NCBI RefSeq assembly: GCF_014648135.1
Contig: NZ_BMQN01000015.1
Location: 1-58,525, forward strand
DNA: 58,525 nucleotides
Source: Deinococcus sedimenti
GTDB taxonomy: Bacteria; Deinococcota; Deinococci; Deinococcales; Deinococcaceae
Direction of reading: 5' to 3'
Both the position numbers and the translations under genes were made by a program. Of this stretch, positions 50,740 through 58,525 are shown one piece after another. How positions within the stretch are numbered: position 1 is the stretch's first letter; each line of letters opens with the position of its first letter. The notes under the pieces are model-generated. The model saw only the letters and a program-made list of their open reading frames with translations, was not told where the DNA came from and made no database searches.

Positions 50740-52701
50740 ATGGAATCCGATCAAATGTCGGCAGCAATTAAGGAAAATGGAGGAGAGTGGGTTTGGCGCC
50801 CGGCTCCCTCAGATGGGGGACGTGATTTTGGCAACAGCAATATCTTTGCCACCCCACCGGACATTGACACGCTGGTAAGAGAAACGGGACAGAACAGCCT
50901 GGACGCGGCCATGGAAGACGCAGCCACCGTTTCGATCCGCTATGTGATCACGGAGCTCTCAAAAAGCTCCAAAGAGTACGCTGAATTCGAAAAATCGATC
51001 GGACTGTCGGACCTCATGCAGCACGTTGAGAGTGCGGCCAAAATCGACTCCAAGATGGGGCGCCGGCTCAAGCAGGGTCTGGAGCACGTCCGGAGCGCGA
51101 GTTCACTAACCCTGTTGAGGATTGACGATTACGGCACTACAGGTCTGTTCGGAAGCGAGCGCCAGTCCGGCGATGGCCGAAGCCCGTTCGCCGCTTTCAT
51201 CCGTAACAACTTGGACAGCTCAAAGTCCGACTCGACCGCTGGCGGATCCTTCGGCCTGGGGAAAGCCGTCAATTGGGTGTGCTCCGATCTCTCCGCCGTC
51301 ATGGTGGCCTCGGCGATTCGGCCCACATACCCCTCTCCCTCCCCGGCAGTGGACGGCGCCGATCTGTTCCGAGTCATCGGCAAGGCGGAACTGACCTGGC
51401 ACGAAGCAGATGGAAAGCCTGGTGGACTCGCCGGGCCAGGGTGGTTCTCGACCGGAGGCGACGAAGCCAGTTCTTTGTGGCTGACTAGTCAGGAGCTGAA
51501 GGCAATGCAATTGGACCGGACTGACCTTCCGCAGGACGCCGACGCGCACTTCGCCTACGGGACGAGCCTCCTCGTCGTCGGCTTCACCGATCCACAAGCC
51601 TCTGAGCCTGTCAAGGCCGAGACTATGGTGGAGCAGTTGGTATCCGCCGCTGCGAAGCACTTCTGGCCGGCTATCGTCGCCGGGCGCCTCTCCGTGTCCG
51701 TGGAACGCTGGAAGGACGAAAAACGCCTCGAGCAGCGGACAGTATCTCCCAACGTCCTGTTCCCCGAGTTCTACGACGCCTATGATCGGTATCTCAAGGG
51801 CGAATTGGTTGAACAGTTGAGGGACCCGGGGGATACCGTCAAGGTTGACGTTCCGTTGGTCGTCCCTGCTTTGAAGGGTCAAAGGGGCGAGACGATCGCC
51901 ACTTGTCACCTCCTCATCCGGCTAGCAGAGCCCAGCGAGAAGCCAGGCAAGGCCTCAAAACAAGGGCTCGTCGAGCACGTCGCCTTGACCCGTGGCAGGG
52001 CGATGGTGGTCAAGTACTGGAAGCAGAGCGGTCTGGTTGTCGGAGGGCGCCTGTTCCACGCGGTACTGCTCGCCGGAACGGCGACCGGAAAGCATCCTGA
52101 AGCTCAGGCGGCCGAACGGTTTCTGCGGGACGCTGAACCCCCAGCGCACGACGAATGGCGGTTCACCAGCGATCTGAGTGCGAATTACGTGCGGGGTGCC
52201 AAGTCCCGTCTCGACGACTTCCACAAGGCGATCGTCACGGCCATCCGCAAGACCATCCGTCCCCCGGAAGGCAACGAGAACAGCGGTCCCAGCGAGCTCA
52301 TGAAACTGCTGGCGGTGGTAGTCAAGACCCCGGTCGCCCCCGGCCCGAAGAAAGGGACTTCGTTACCGGCGACCATGAAACGACCCAAAGCGTTCGTGTT
52401 GGATGAGCGATGGCAGGTCTCGGCCATCGTCACGGTCAAAGACCGCACGAAGCGCTGGCGCGTGACTCCTCGACTCTTCTTGGAAGTGGAAAGCGGACGG
52501 CCGATTCCACTGAGATGGGAGAAGCTTGACGTCGTGGGCGAGGGGGCGTCGACCGCCGAGGGAGCGCTGGAGGTGGCTCCGAACCGGAAAGAGATCGCCT
52601 TTGCAGGGGTCTCGGCCGTTGACGCCGACGGAATCGTCGCGGCGACCAGTCGCCTGAAGGTGGATTTAAAAGTCGAGGAAATGCGCGATGCCGACCAGTG
52701 A
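50740..52701 (+). CDS. MutL/MORC-like GHKL ATPase of a defence operon
   Basis: 653 residues from ATG 50740 (AAGGAG upstream). The GHKL (Bergerat) fold is clear: N box DTLVRETGQNSLDAAMED (Glu48 and Asn52), G1 box LTLLRIDDYGTTGLFGSE, and G2 box TAGGSFGLGKAVNWVCSD (about 167-177). The rest (YPSPSPAVDGADLFRVIGKA, ALTRGRAMVVKYWKQSG, TAWKPN-free beta-rich C-terminus) is family-specific. MutL/MORC-like ATPases are known in restriction-modification operons with C5-cytosine methylases; one lies 1.9 kb downstream here. Less biased codon use than the plasmid backbone suggests recent transfer. Coupled to the next gene by overlap. Confidence 0.85.
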   Translation: MESDQMSAAIKENGGEWVWRPAPSDGGRDFGNSNIFATPPDIDTLVRETGQNSLDAAMEDAATVSIRYVITELSKSSKEYAEFEKSIGLSDLMQHVESAAKIDSKMGRRLKQGLEHVRSASSLTLLRIDDYGTTGLFGSERQSGDGRSPFAAFIRNNLDSSKSDSTAGGSFGLGKAVNWVCSDLSAVMVASAIRPTYPSPSPAVDGADLFRVIGKAELTWHEADGKPGGLAGPGWFSTGGDEASSLWLTSQELKAMQLDRTDLPQDADAHFAYGTSLLVVGFTDPQASEPVKAETMVEQLVSAAAKHFWPAIVAGRLSVSVERWKDEKRLEQRTVSPNVLFPEFYDAYDRYLKGELVEQLRDPGDTVKVDVPLVVPALKGQRGETIATCHLLIRLAEPSEKPGKASKQGLVEHVALTRGRAMVVKYWKQSGLVVGGRLFHAVLLAGTATGKHPEAQAAERFLRDAEPPAHDEWRFTSDLSANYVRGAKSRLDDFHKAIVTAIRKTIRPPEGNENSGPSELMKLLAVVVKTPVAPGPKKGTSLPATMKRPKAFVLDERWQVSAIVTVKDRTKRWRVTPRLFLEVESGRPIPLRWEKLDVVGEGASTAEGALEVAPNRKEIAFAGVSAVDADGIVAATSRLKVDLKVEEMRDADQ

Positions 52702-53713
52702 ACGATTTGCTCCCTACGCGATGTCGACAGACGTGAGCGTCCAGATAACATCCTGCATCGACCGAGACGCTGGAACCCCGATCGAGTTCACGTCCGCTAT
52801 GGGCATTGAAGACGTCGGCAGCATGGTGTACGAGCTCGTATCGCCCAAGTGGAAAACCCTCGAGATGCAAGTGGGCGTGACCCTTCCACACGCGGAACTG
52901 CAAAAACTCGCGCCTCCGGAGTCCGATTTGGACACCGAAACTCGGATGATCGTGCGCGTGACATGTCCGAGCACGAAGTTGCGGCGTGGGGTAGAGCTGA
53001 CGGCGGTCGCGCCCGGGCGCTGGGAAGGGACGGTGACGCTACGCCGTTCCAGCGTGGATCGCGATGTGAAATGCGACGCGAGACTGGTACGAATCCTGCC
53101 GGGGCCACCCGGGGCGAAGAAGAGTTTTGCCTTGGCTGTAGGCCAGATCCTCGCCGAAGGGCAGAGTGCCGTTGTGCGGTTGCAGCCGCCCAAGCCCCGT
53201 CTCAATGCGGGAATGGACGTCCGTTGGGAGGACTTTCAGGCCTCTCATCACGAATGGCGGAGTAAGCATCCCCAAGACGTGTTCTATCTGGATACCGGTG
53301 CCGAAGAGCCGGTCGTGTGGCTCAACTCCAACCATAAGGCCCTACATGCGGCCTTGGAGACGGACGATGCGGCCGGAACCAGCAAGGCAGTCAAGCTTAT
53401 GACCATGGCCTTCGTCGCACAGGCCGTCTGGCATCAGATGTTTCTCGTGGCCGCGGCCGATCTGACGACAAGTCCAGACGATAGTCCCGAACTTCCCGAG
53501 GGTTGGAAAGGAAACGTTCTCAACGAGCTGCTGCCTAGGCTGTTTCCACTCGAACCAGAGGACGAGCGGCTCCCGACACTGTTGGAAAAGCTCCGGAACG
53601 GTGCGGCAGCGGGCAGCTTGGCCTCGCTGCTCGGCACGGCCATCCAGGAACAGATCGGTGGCACGAAGATGATTCGAGACGCCGTCAGAGCCATTGACGA
53701 AGGAGAAGAATGA
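52688..53713 (+). CDS. Partner protein of the GHKL ATPase, function unknown
   Basis: 341 residues from ATG 52688, overlapping the ATPase gene by 14 bases. The N-terminal part is beta-rich (DVSVQITSCIDRDAGTPIEF, MQVGVTLPHAELQKLAPPE). The C-terminal half is helical (MTMAFVAQAVWHQMFLVAAAD, LLPRLFPLEPEDERLPTLLEKL, LLGTAIQEQIGGTKMIRDAV). No catalytic motif or membrane segment. Its stop overlaps the next start as ATGA. Fixed order with the ATPase and the 53710 gene suggests a three-protein complex. Confidence 0.75.
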   Translation: MPTSERFAPYAMSTDVSVQITSCIDRDAGTPIEFTSAMGIEDVGSMVYELVSPKWKTLEMQVGVTLPHAELQKLAPPESDLDTETRMIVRVTCPSTKLRRGVELTAVAPGRWEGTVTLRRSSVDRDVKCDARLVRILPGPPGAKKSFALAVGQILAEGQSAVVRLQPPKPRLNAGMDVRWEDFQASHHEWRSKHPQDVFYLDTGAEEPVVWLNSNHKALHAALETDDAAGTSKAVKLMTMAFVAQAVWHQMFLVAAADLTTSPDDSPELPEGWKGNVLNELLPRLFPLEPEDERLPTLLEKLRNGAAAGSLASLLGTAIQEQIGGTKMIRDAVRAIDEGEE

Positions 53714-54546
53714 ATCGCGTCCGTGGGTATCGCCGAGAAATTGAGACCTTGTTGATCACGAAGCTCAAAGGGAACGATTTGGGGTCCTTGGAGGAGTACG
53801 AAAAGTTCGCCGTCGATTTCGACGAGGAGCAGGCGCTGGACCTGGGGCCGCTGGAGGCCTTGTTCGGGCACCTAACGACGGATTCGAAATGGACGGTCAA
53901 ACGTCCGCTAACAGACGAGGAGAAGAACGAGCTGGACGGGTGGCTGGCGCCCCGCCTGCACGCCGCGGTCCGGGTGCACCGTGCTTTGGCTGCAGATCCT
54001 CAATTCTGGACATGGCTGACATTGGCGTACGGACGAGGGTACATGGAGATTCGTTGGCCCACCGATCCGGAGACGGTCACTTCGGCCTGGCGTTACACCG
54101 GCGGAACGCTCCGCAACGGTCTTGCACGACTCTGGTGGGGAGCGGAAATGGTCAGGTCGGGTGACGACTATCAGTTTGTCGCCCCCCTGTTCCGCCGTAC
54201 GCGCACCGCGCAGTTTGCCCTTGAACTTTCGTATTCGCATTATCGACCGGCTGCCATCGCATTCGTCAAGGTGGCGGAGAACTATCCCATTCGTGAAGGC
54301 GCGCCTAGGCTCAATGACGAGGAAATGAAAGGTTTGAGCAAGAAGATCAACGCCGCACTCAGCCTGAACTCCTTGGAAGCCAGAGCAGCGTATGACCTGG
54401 ACGACGATCCTACCGACGAATGGTATCGAATGATACCGAAGCGCGAGGAGCTCCTCAACGAAGAACTTCCTCAAGGCCCCCCTTCATCGGGCGTCCCGGC
54501 AGAGACCCTCAACAGTCTGGAAGACTGGTTCAGGTCGCTTCTTTGA
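53710..54546 (+). CDS. DUF6339-like protein of the GHKL operon
   Basis: 278 residues from ATG 53710 (ATGA overlap). Mainly helical: GPLEALFGHLTTDSKWTVKR, WLAPRLHAAVRVHRALAADP, FWTWLTLAYGRGYMEIRW, TGGTLRNGLARLWWGAEMVR, YQFVAPLFRRTRTAQFALELSYS in pieces. The 'FWxxLT..Y..GYxxxRW...RNxLARLWW.AE' pattern is what I remember of DUF6339 proteins from defence clusters; a search would settle this. It converges on the methyltransferase with 48 bases between stops. Confidence 0.7.
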   Translation: MNRVRGYRREIETLLITKLKGNDLGSLEEYEKFAVDFDEEQALDLGPLEALFGHLTTDSKWTVKRPLTDEEKNELDGWLAPRLHAAVRVHRALAADPQFWTWLTLAYGRGYMEIRWPTDPETVTSAWRYTGGTLRNGLARLWWGAEMVRSGDDYQFVAPLFRRTRTAQFALELSYSHYRPAAIAFVKVAENYPIREGAPRLNDEEMKGLSKKINAALSLNSLEARAAYDLDDDPTDEWYRMIPKREELLNEELPQGPPSSGVPAETLNSLEDWFRSLL

Positions 54547-54594
54547 CAACTTCGGACGGCTCCTGACCGGATAGGTCGGGGACGCCCTTCCGTT

Positions 54595-55962
54595 TCAACG
54601 CATCAGTTCCAAGGCCGCAACATACGACAACTTGGGAGGCACCGCGTTGCCGATCAATGTCGCATAGTCCTTCCGCGAGCGCTTTCCGAACCGGAACCAG
54701 TCCGGAATGAACTGGATCCGGGCCGCTTCGTGTGGAGTGAGGGTACGCCGACACCGAGGATGAACGAACCTACCCTGACCCATCGTCATGAATCCACCCG
54801 TGATGGTGGGCGCGGGCAGTTCGCCGTGAATGCGACCGTAGACGGCATTGTACGTATGACCGTTCCGGTGGCATTCCGGCCTCTCGGATTCCGGGAGCTC
54901 AAACAGGTCGTTCTCAAATAGATAGTCGATCCGCTGTTGCGTCAAGGGCAGCGGCTGACGTGTAGTGTCGTAGTCTCCTTCGCCGAGCGTTTCCAGGTCC
55001 GCGCAGGCCCAATCGAAACTGCGGGATTCCGTCCTGTATTCCTCAATCATGTCGTCCCACGAGATCCGCTGCTTTTTCGAAGCGAGCAGGAGCACGCGCG
55101 GTCGCGTTTGTGCGACCCCGATCCTGTCCGTGTAGACGAGGCCGGTACAGACGTAGTACCCCAACCATCGGAGGTGATGCCACACCTTCTGGAACGCCTG
55201 GTCTTTGGAAAAGCGCACCCCGGCGACGTTTTCTATGATCAGGTGCTCGGGAGAAAGGACCTCCGCGACACGCGCCATCCGGATGTAGAGAGCGTTCTTC
55301 TCGTCCGTCCGGCGCGTGTGATTGTTCAGATTTGAGTGCCCTTGACAGGGGGGGCCGCCGATCACGAAATCGACCGGGCCGAGACTGGACTTCAAGGCGA
55401 GTTCGGACTCCGTCAAAGGGGCCTTGAGCGCACCGTCAAAGAGCGACTCGACAGGTTCGTCCGTCGTGCGCCTTACGACGATGTTGCCTTCGTACACCTC
55501 TCGAGCCGACGGGAAGATGTCCGACGCGAGTACGACCTCGTAATCCATCTCAAGGGCGCGGGCGGCTTCAATCACTCCGAGACTTAAGCCTCCACACCCG
55601 CTGAACAGGTCGACGATACGCAACTGGCCACTCAGGTTGGTGGTCGGCGGGCGGGTGTCGCTCTTCAACCAAGCTTCGTCGTAGGCCGCGCGAAGATCCC
55701 CTTCGAGTGGACGTCGCAATCGGACCGACGAGGCACGTTTCGTGCCGTCGCGTCGCCTCACATACCTTGTCAGCATCGTCCCATCGACATTGAGGGCGAA
55801 AGATTCGACGCGATGGGCATCTAACTGCTCCTGCGAAAAGAGTGTGAGCTGTGGTCGCTCCTGGTTGCCTTCCGCCTCAAAATCTCGTTCTCTCTTCGGG
55901 CCTTCCAGAATCGTCAAGCCGTCTTCCACTTGAGCTGTTTGATTTTCGATTAAGCGACTCAC
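54595..55962 (-). CDS. C5-cytosine DNA methyltransferase
   Basis: 455 residues from GTG 55962. An N-terminal extension of about 110 residues precedes the catalytic domain. Motif I is LRIVDLFSGCGGLSLGVIE, motif IV FVIGGPPCQGHSNLNN (catalytic Cys in PPCQ), motif VI LIIENVAGVRF, motif VIII GVAQTRPRVLLLAS, target-recognition part about 310-400, motif IX region APTITGGFMTMGQGRFVHP with RTLTPHEAARIQFIPD, and motif X TLIGNAVPPKLSYVAALEL. It looks complete. It probably marks self DNA for the GHKL operon or the GmrSD-like gene on its other side. Target sequence unknown. Confidence 0.95.
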   Translation of the reverse strand: MSRLIENQTAQVEDGLTILEGPKRERDFEAEGNQERPQLTLFSQEQLDAHRVESFALNVDGTMLTRYVRRRDGTKRASSVRLRRPLEGDLRAAYDEAWLKSDTRPPTTNLSGQLRIVDLFSGCGGLSLGVIEAARALEMDYEVVLASDIFPSAREVYEGNIVVRRTTDEPVESLFDGALKAPLTESELALKSSLGPVDFVIGGPPCQGHSNLNNHTRRTDEKNALYIRMARVAEVLSPEHLIIENVAGVRFSKDQAFQKVWHHLRWLGYYVCTGLVYTDRIGVAQTRPRVLLLASKKQRISWDDMIEEYRTESRSFDWACADLETLGEGDYDTTRQPLPLTQQRIDYLFENDLFELPESERPECHRNGHTYNAVYGRIHGELPAPTITGGFMTMGQGRFVHPRCRRTLTPHEAARIQFIPDWFRFGKRSRKDYATLIGNAVPPKLSYVAALELMR

Positions 55963-56274
55963 GACCTACAGAGCTTATCAGGAGCGGCTTGACGGTGGGC
56001 CTTTCCACGGGATCCGCGGCGCCTCACCCGTGAGCGATAACGGCACGGCTTGAAGTTGGTGTGGCGACGTAGGCTCTGTGCTATGGGGGTAAAGGTCACT
56101 CCTAAACGATTCGGACTGACACCGGTCTCAATAGGACCAAGAAGTCACACGGCTGGAAGGATACGTTCCGAGCAGGAGCCTCATGAGCGAGCCGCCCAAC
56201 GACTGTATACACTTCTTGAATCACCCTCAAGATATAATGACCACACGTTTTATGAAGGACAACTGATGCGTAGC
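55963..56274. other. Intergenic region, 312 bases, with AT-rich part
   Basis: No intact gene. 56200-56280 is AT-rich and contains a perfect TATAAT at 56233-56238 on the plus strand, but no matching -35 at normal spacing. The only downstream start (ATG 56252) stops after four codons. On the minus strand upstream of the methyltransferase, GATAAGCTC lies near the GTG start and may serve as its -10. Confidence 0.45.
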
Positions 56275-57981
56275 CTATATTGCTGTGAATACATGATTTC
56301 CATCGAGTTTCCATAATTCTATGAGCTTCATCGTCAGTTCTCTCTGCCTGATCTCAAGGCTCTCCGGCGTCCATGCAGACTCGGAAAGAACTTGTGTGGT
56401 CAGAGCGAAGGGCGAGACACCTCCAACTCCCTGGAAATACGACGTCTTCTTTTTATCGAATTCGAAATTTCTCGCCTGGCTGTTCTTCGTCTTTGCCAGA
56501 AGTACCAGGTTCGCCAGTCTATGTGTCCACCTCTCGCGGTCGCTCGCTTCCGGAAACCACTGCATCCAATGGCTGTCCGCTCGAGGGTTCTGGGGGAGGA
56601 CGTGCTCAATACTTATGATCTTTTGATCGTACTTGGCTCCTGCGCCACTCAAAGCAGCGTCAAGCCGAAGAAGCACGTAACGGTTGATTTTCGTGAAATT
56701 GTAGATGTCTCCGTTCAAAGTTGCCACGGCACGTTCAGCTTCCGCAGGACGAATATGGAGAGGCGAACTCGGCCCAAAGATACCCGTTCCCCGCTCAATG
56801 GCCAAAAGGACTTCCGCATAGCGGTTAATCCGTTCGTTCACGTTTGCACGAGTAAGTAACATGACGACGGCCAGACGTTCCAGTGCCGTGAAGAACCTTA
56901 TGAGAAGCTGGGGCTCTTGACGATACCGGACGAAAAACGCCAATGCGGGGGGAACCCAGTCCTCGTTGTCGATTTTACTGAGCCAGCCGGTCATCTCGTT
57001 TACCTTCTCCGCGCCGGTCGTAGCCTCATATTCCTGTCGACGGATGATCCGGTATGCCTCGGCGTAAGGTTGCAACGTGGCGTCAATGAACTTCTCCGGC
57101 TGTTGTTGTGGCTTGACGTAGGTTCGGAGCTCTTTGAGGAGGGTATCTTGAGCTTTGACTCTTCTGATGGCGGTTCGTAAATGGGAGAACAGATTCTCAA
57201 AACCGCTTCGCCCGAGCTCCTCTTCAATGTCCTCCCAGACCGCTGTATAGGTCTCTCTGCGCGGCTCGCCGACGGCGCCGATGATCTCAGCTTTCAGGAT
57301 GTCGGTGTAGGAGAGGTCCAAGCCCCGGTCGTTCATCACCGAGAAGATGCGATAGGCCGATTCCATGTTCGGTGTACTCACCGTCACGAGAAAGCAGTTG
57401 GTCAGAATATGGGTTGCCAAGGAGAGGCGTTGATCGGGTGTCAGCGCGCTCAGCCGCCCCAGATAGGCCTCGTAGTTGTTCTTTAGGTTCTTCTGGGGAT
57501 CGGAAAGCACCACTGATCGGAGGTCGTTCAGATCTCGGCACGCCTCTTGGATGACTTCACGGAAAAAGACATTGTCCCGATCCCGGATTCTCAACCGAGG
57601 ACGATCGGGAACATTGGTGATCTGGCTACCTTTTTGAAAGATGTAGTGATTCAGTTCGCTCGCCGCCGCGACCCCCGATTTCGCCATCGTCTCGCGTAGG
57701 GCCGCCAAGAGGATTGTCAAGGTGGTGAGGCGCTGCTGGCCATCAATGACTTCGGCAGGCGGCTTTCCTTCTTCTTTGATCAATACGATACTTCCCAAGA
57801 AATAGGGCTCCTGCTCCGAGCGTGAGGCATTGTTGACAGACTCGAGCAGATCGTCGAGAAGAGCTTCGGCCTGCTCCGTCGTCCAGGAGTAAGGACGCTG
57901 ATAAGGAGGAATCGTAAAGGCGAAGTCGTCGCTGAATATCTTCTGAACAGGGTGCTCGGAACCGTGGATACGGACACTCAT
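56275..57981 (-). CDS. GmrSD-type nuclease (DUF262-DUF1524 fusion)
   Basis: 568 residues from ATG 57981. N-terminal DUF262 (ParB/Srx-like NTPase): FTIPPYQRPYSWTTEQAEALLDDL, YFLGSIVLI and EVIDGQQRLTTLTILLAAL (the DGQQR motif). A long helical middle follows. C-terminal DUF1524 HNH-like nuclease: IISIEHVLPQNPRADSHW (EHxxPQ), then THRLANLVLLAKTKNSQARNFEFDKKKTSYF in pieces (N and K/N residues of the HNH core). This is the single-chain form of the GmrS/GmrD Type IV restriction enzyme, which cuts modified phage DNA. Same strand as the C5 methyltransferase, 312 bases apart, so possibly co-transcribed. Confidence 0.92.
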   Translation of the reverse strand: MSVRIHGSEHPVQKIFSDDFAFTIPPYQRPYSWTTEQAEALLDDLLESVNNASRSEQEPYFLGSIVLIKEEGKPPAEVIDGQQRLTTLTILLAALRETMAKSGVAAASELNHYIFQKGSQITNVPDRPRLRIRDRDNVFFREVIQEACRDLNDLRSVVLSDPQKNLKNNYEAYLGRLSALTPDQRLSLATHILTNCFLVTVSTPNMESAYRIFSVMNDRGLDLSYTDILKAEIIGAVGEPRRETYTAVWEDIEEELGRSGFENLFSHLRTAIRRVKAQDTLLKELRTYVKPQQQPEKFIDATLQPYAEAYRIIRRQEYEATTGAEKVNEMTGWLSKIDNEDWVPPALAFFVRYRQEPQLLIRFFTALERLAVVMLLTRANVNERINRYAEVLLAIERGTGIFGPSSPLHIRPAEAERAVATLNGDIYNFTKINRYVLLRLDAALSGAGAKYDQKIISIEHVLPQNPRADSHWMQWFPEASDRERWTHRLANLVLLAKTKNSQARNFEFDKKKTSYFQGVGGVSPFALTTQVLSESAWTPESLEIRQRELTMKLIELWKLDGNHVFTAI

Positions 57982-58354
57982 GCTGCCATTCTGTCAGCTT
58001 CGGCGTCCTTGACTGAGCGGGTCGGAATTTCACGCGCCGGTGACAAGTGGTCCATCCTGTTTTCCCCAGCGGCCAAGGTCCGCGGATCGAACATCGGTCC
58101 GGTCGACGCCAGCTTGACCCTGTTTCCGATGCCCATCCGATTGCAAATTGAGCCCCAGACTGAGAGGGTTCGTGTTATACAAACAGTGCATGGAGCGGCG
58201 GATCCTAGACTTCCTCGCTCGGTGGCCGGACCTCAATCGAATTAGCCCGACTAAAACAGACGGGCTGAAGTACTCTGATATTTGCAGATTGACTGGAACT
58301 ACACTTGGGACAAGGTCAATACGCAGGACGCCTCGTACCAGCTAGTCATCTCCA
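57982..58354. other. Downstream flank, no convincing gene
   Basis: Short frames only, without start signals. AGCCCG-N11-CGGGCT near 58243-58265 is a weak 6-base hairpin. The promoter of the minus-strand DUF262 gene should lie in 57985-58050 but no clear boxes were fixed. Confidence 0.4.
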
Positions 58355-58391
58355 CCACAGACTTCACCGTGAATTACGGTGAAGTCTGTGG
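58355..58391. repeat. Perfect 16-base inverted repeat (hairpin)
   Basis: CCACAGACTTCACCGT (58355-58370), loop GAATT, then the exact complement at 58376-58391. This is the longest perfect hairpin noticed in the window, in noncoding DNA with no T-run after it. It may be a bidirectional terminator, a recombination or element-end site, or a regulatory RNA stem. The remaining 134 bases to the window end show no gene. Confidence 0.7.
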
Positions 58392-58525
58392 GCGCGTGAT
58401 TGTCCTCGCCTCAAAGTTTGGACAGTTTCGAGTAGAGACTCGGCTCAGCGGCAGGTTACACCCTCAGCACCTGACACTTCGGGAAACTGACGTGCTGGCA
58501 GTTGAGAACGGCATTCCGAGGAGCC

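Noticed and set aside
56233..56238. Perfect TATAAT as a promoter
   Set aside because: No -35 at 16-18 bases and only a four-codon frame downstream; probably chance in AT-rich DNA.

Overview
The window looks like part of a secondary replicon (plasmid or megaplasmid) of a Deinococcus-type bacterium. The evidence is a GC-rich sequence, a ParA/ParB pair next to eight iterons and a RepA-type initiator, several genes that seem to start leaderless a few bases after a TANNNT -10 box, and IS6, IS3 and IS4-like insertion sequences. No rRNA, tRNA, ribosomal-protein or core metabolic gene was seen. All assignments come from reading the sequence; no database search was run.

Layout. 1-335: cut end of an IS6-family element. 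405-4126: replication and partition module (operator palindrome, parA, parB, iterons, AT-rich tract, repA). 4.2-16 kb: mostly small accessory genes. These include a MazEF-like toxin-antitoxin pair translationally coupled to a tyrosine recombinase, a degraded transposase, an IS3 element lying between two truncated genes, and a recombinase-fold protein that has lost nearly all its catalytic residues. 16-21.8 kb: a minus-strand cluster with a 1294-residue endonuclease-RecQ helicase fusion, a coiled-coil membrane protein and an unknown protein. 22.1-23.4 kb: a phage-type integrase. 24.2-26.8 kb: a XamI-like Type II restriction-modification pair. 27.1-31.4 kb: a DUF4157 polymorphic toxin with a WHH/HNH-like C-terminus, a SUKH/SMI1-like immunity gene and a frame-broken upstream gene.

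32.0-48.0 kb is the most unusual block. A plus-strand eight-gene operon encodes a small protein, a TerY-like VWA protein, a PP2C phosphatase, a Ser/Thr-type kinase with a zinc ribbon, a UPF1-like SF1 helicase, an unknown protein, a coiled-coil McrB-like AAA+ ATPase and a DUF2357-like protein with zinc ribbons. It faces a minus-strand three-gene operon encoding a TnpB-like RuvC nuclease, a small acidic protein and a possible replication-relaxation/nuclease-like protein. The two arms diverge from a 258-base region. I infer a signalling-controlled nucleic-acid defence system, with the TerY-P triad as regulator, helicase and AAA+ as motors, and a TnpB-derived nuclease as a possible accessory effector.

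48.2-49.1 kb holds a possible HUH-type protein, and 49.1-50.7 kb is decayed sequence. 50.7-58.0 kb is a separate, less GC-rich defence island with a MutL/MORC-like GHKL ATPase, two partner proteins, a C5-cytosine methyltransferase and a GmrSD-type DUF262/DUF1524 nuclease. The window ends in noncoding sequence carrying a 16-bp perfect hairpin. In short, this is a plasmid backbone loaded with at least four defence-like modules and one toxin/immunity module.
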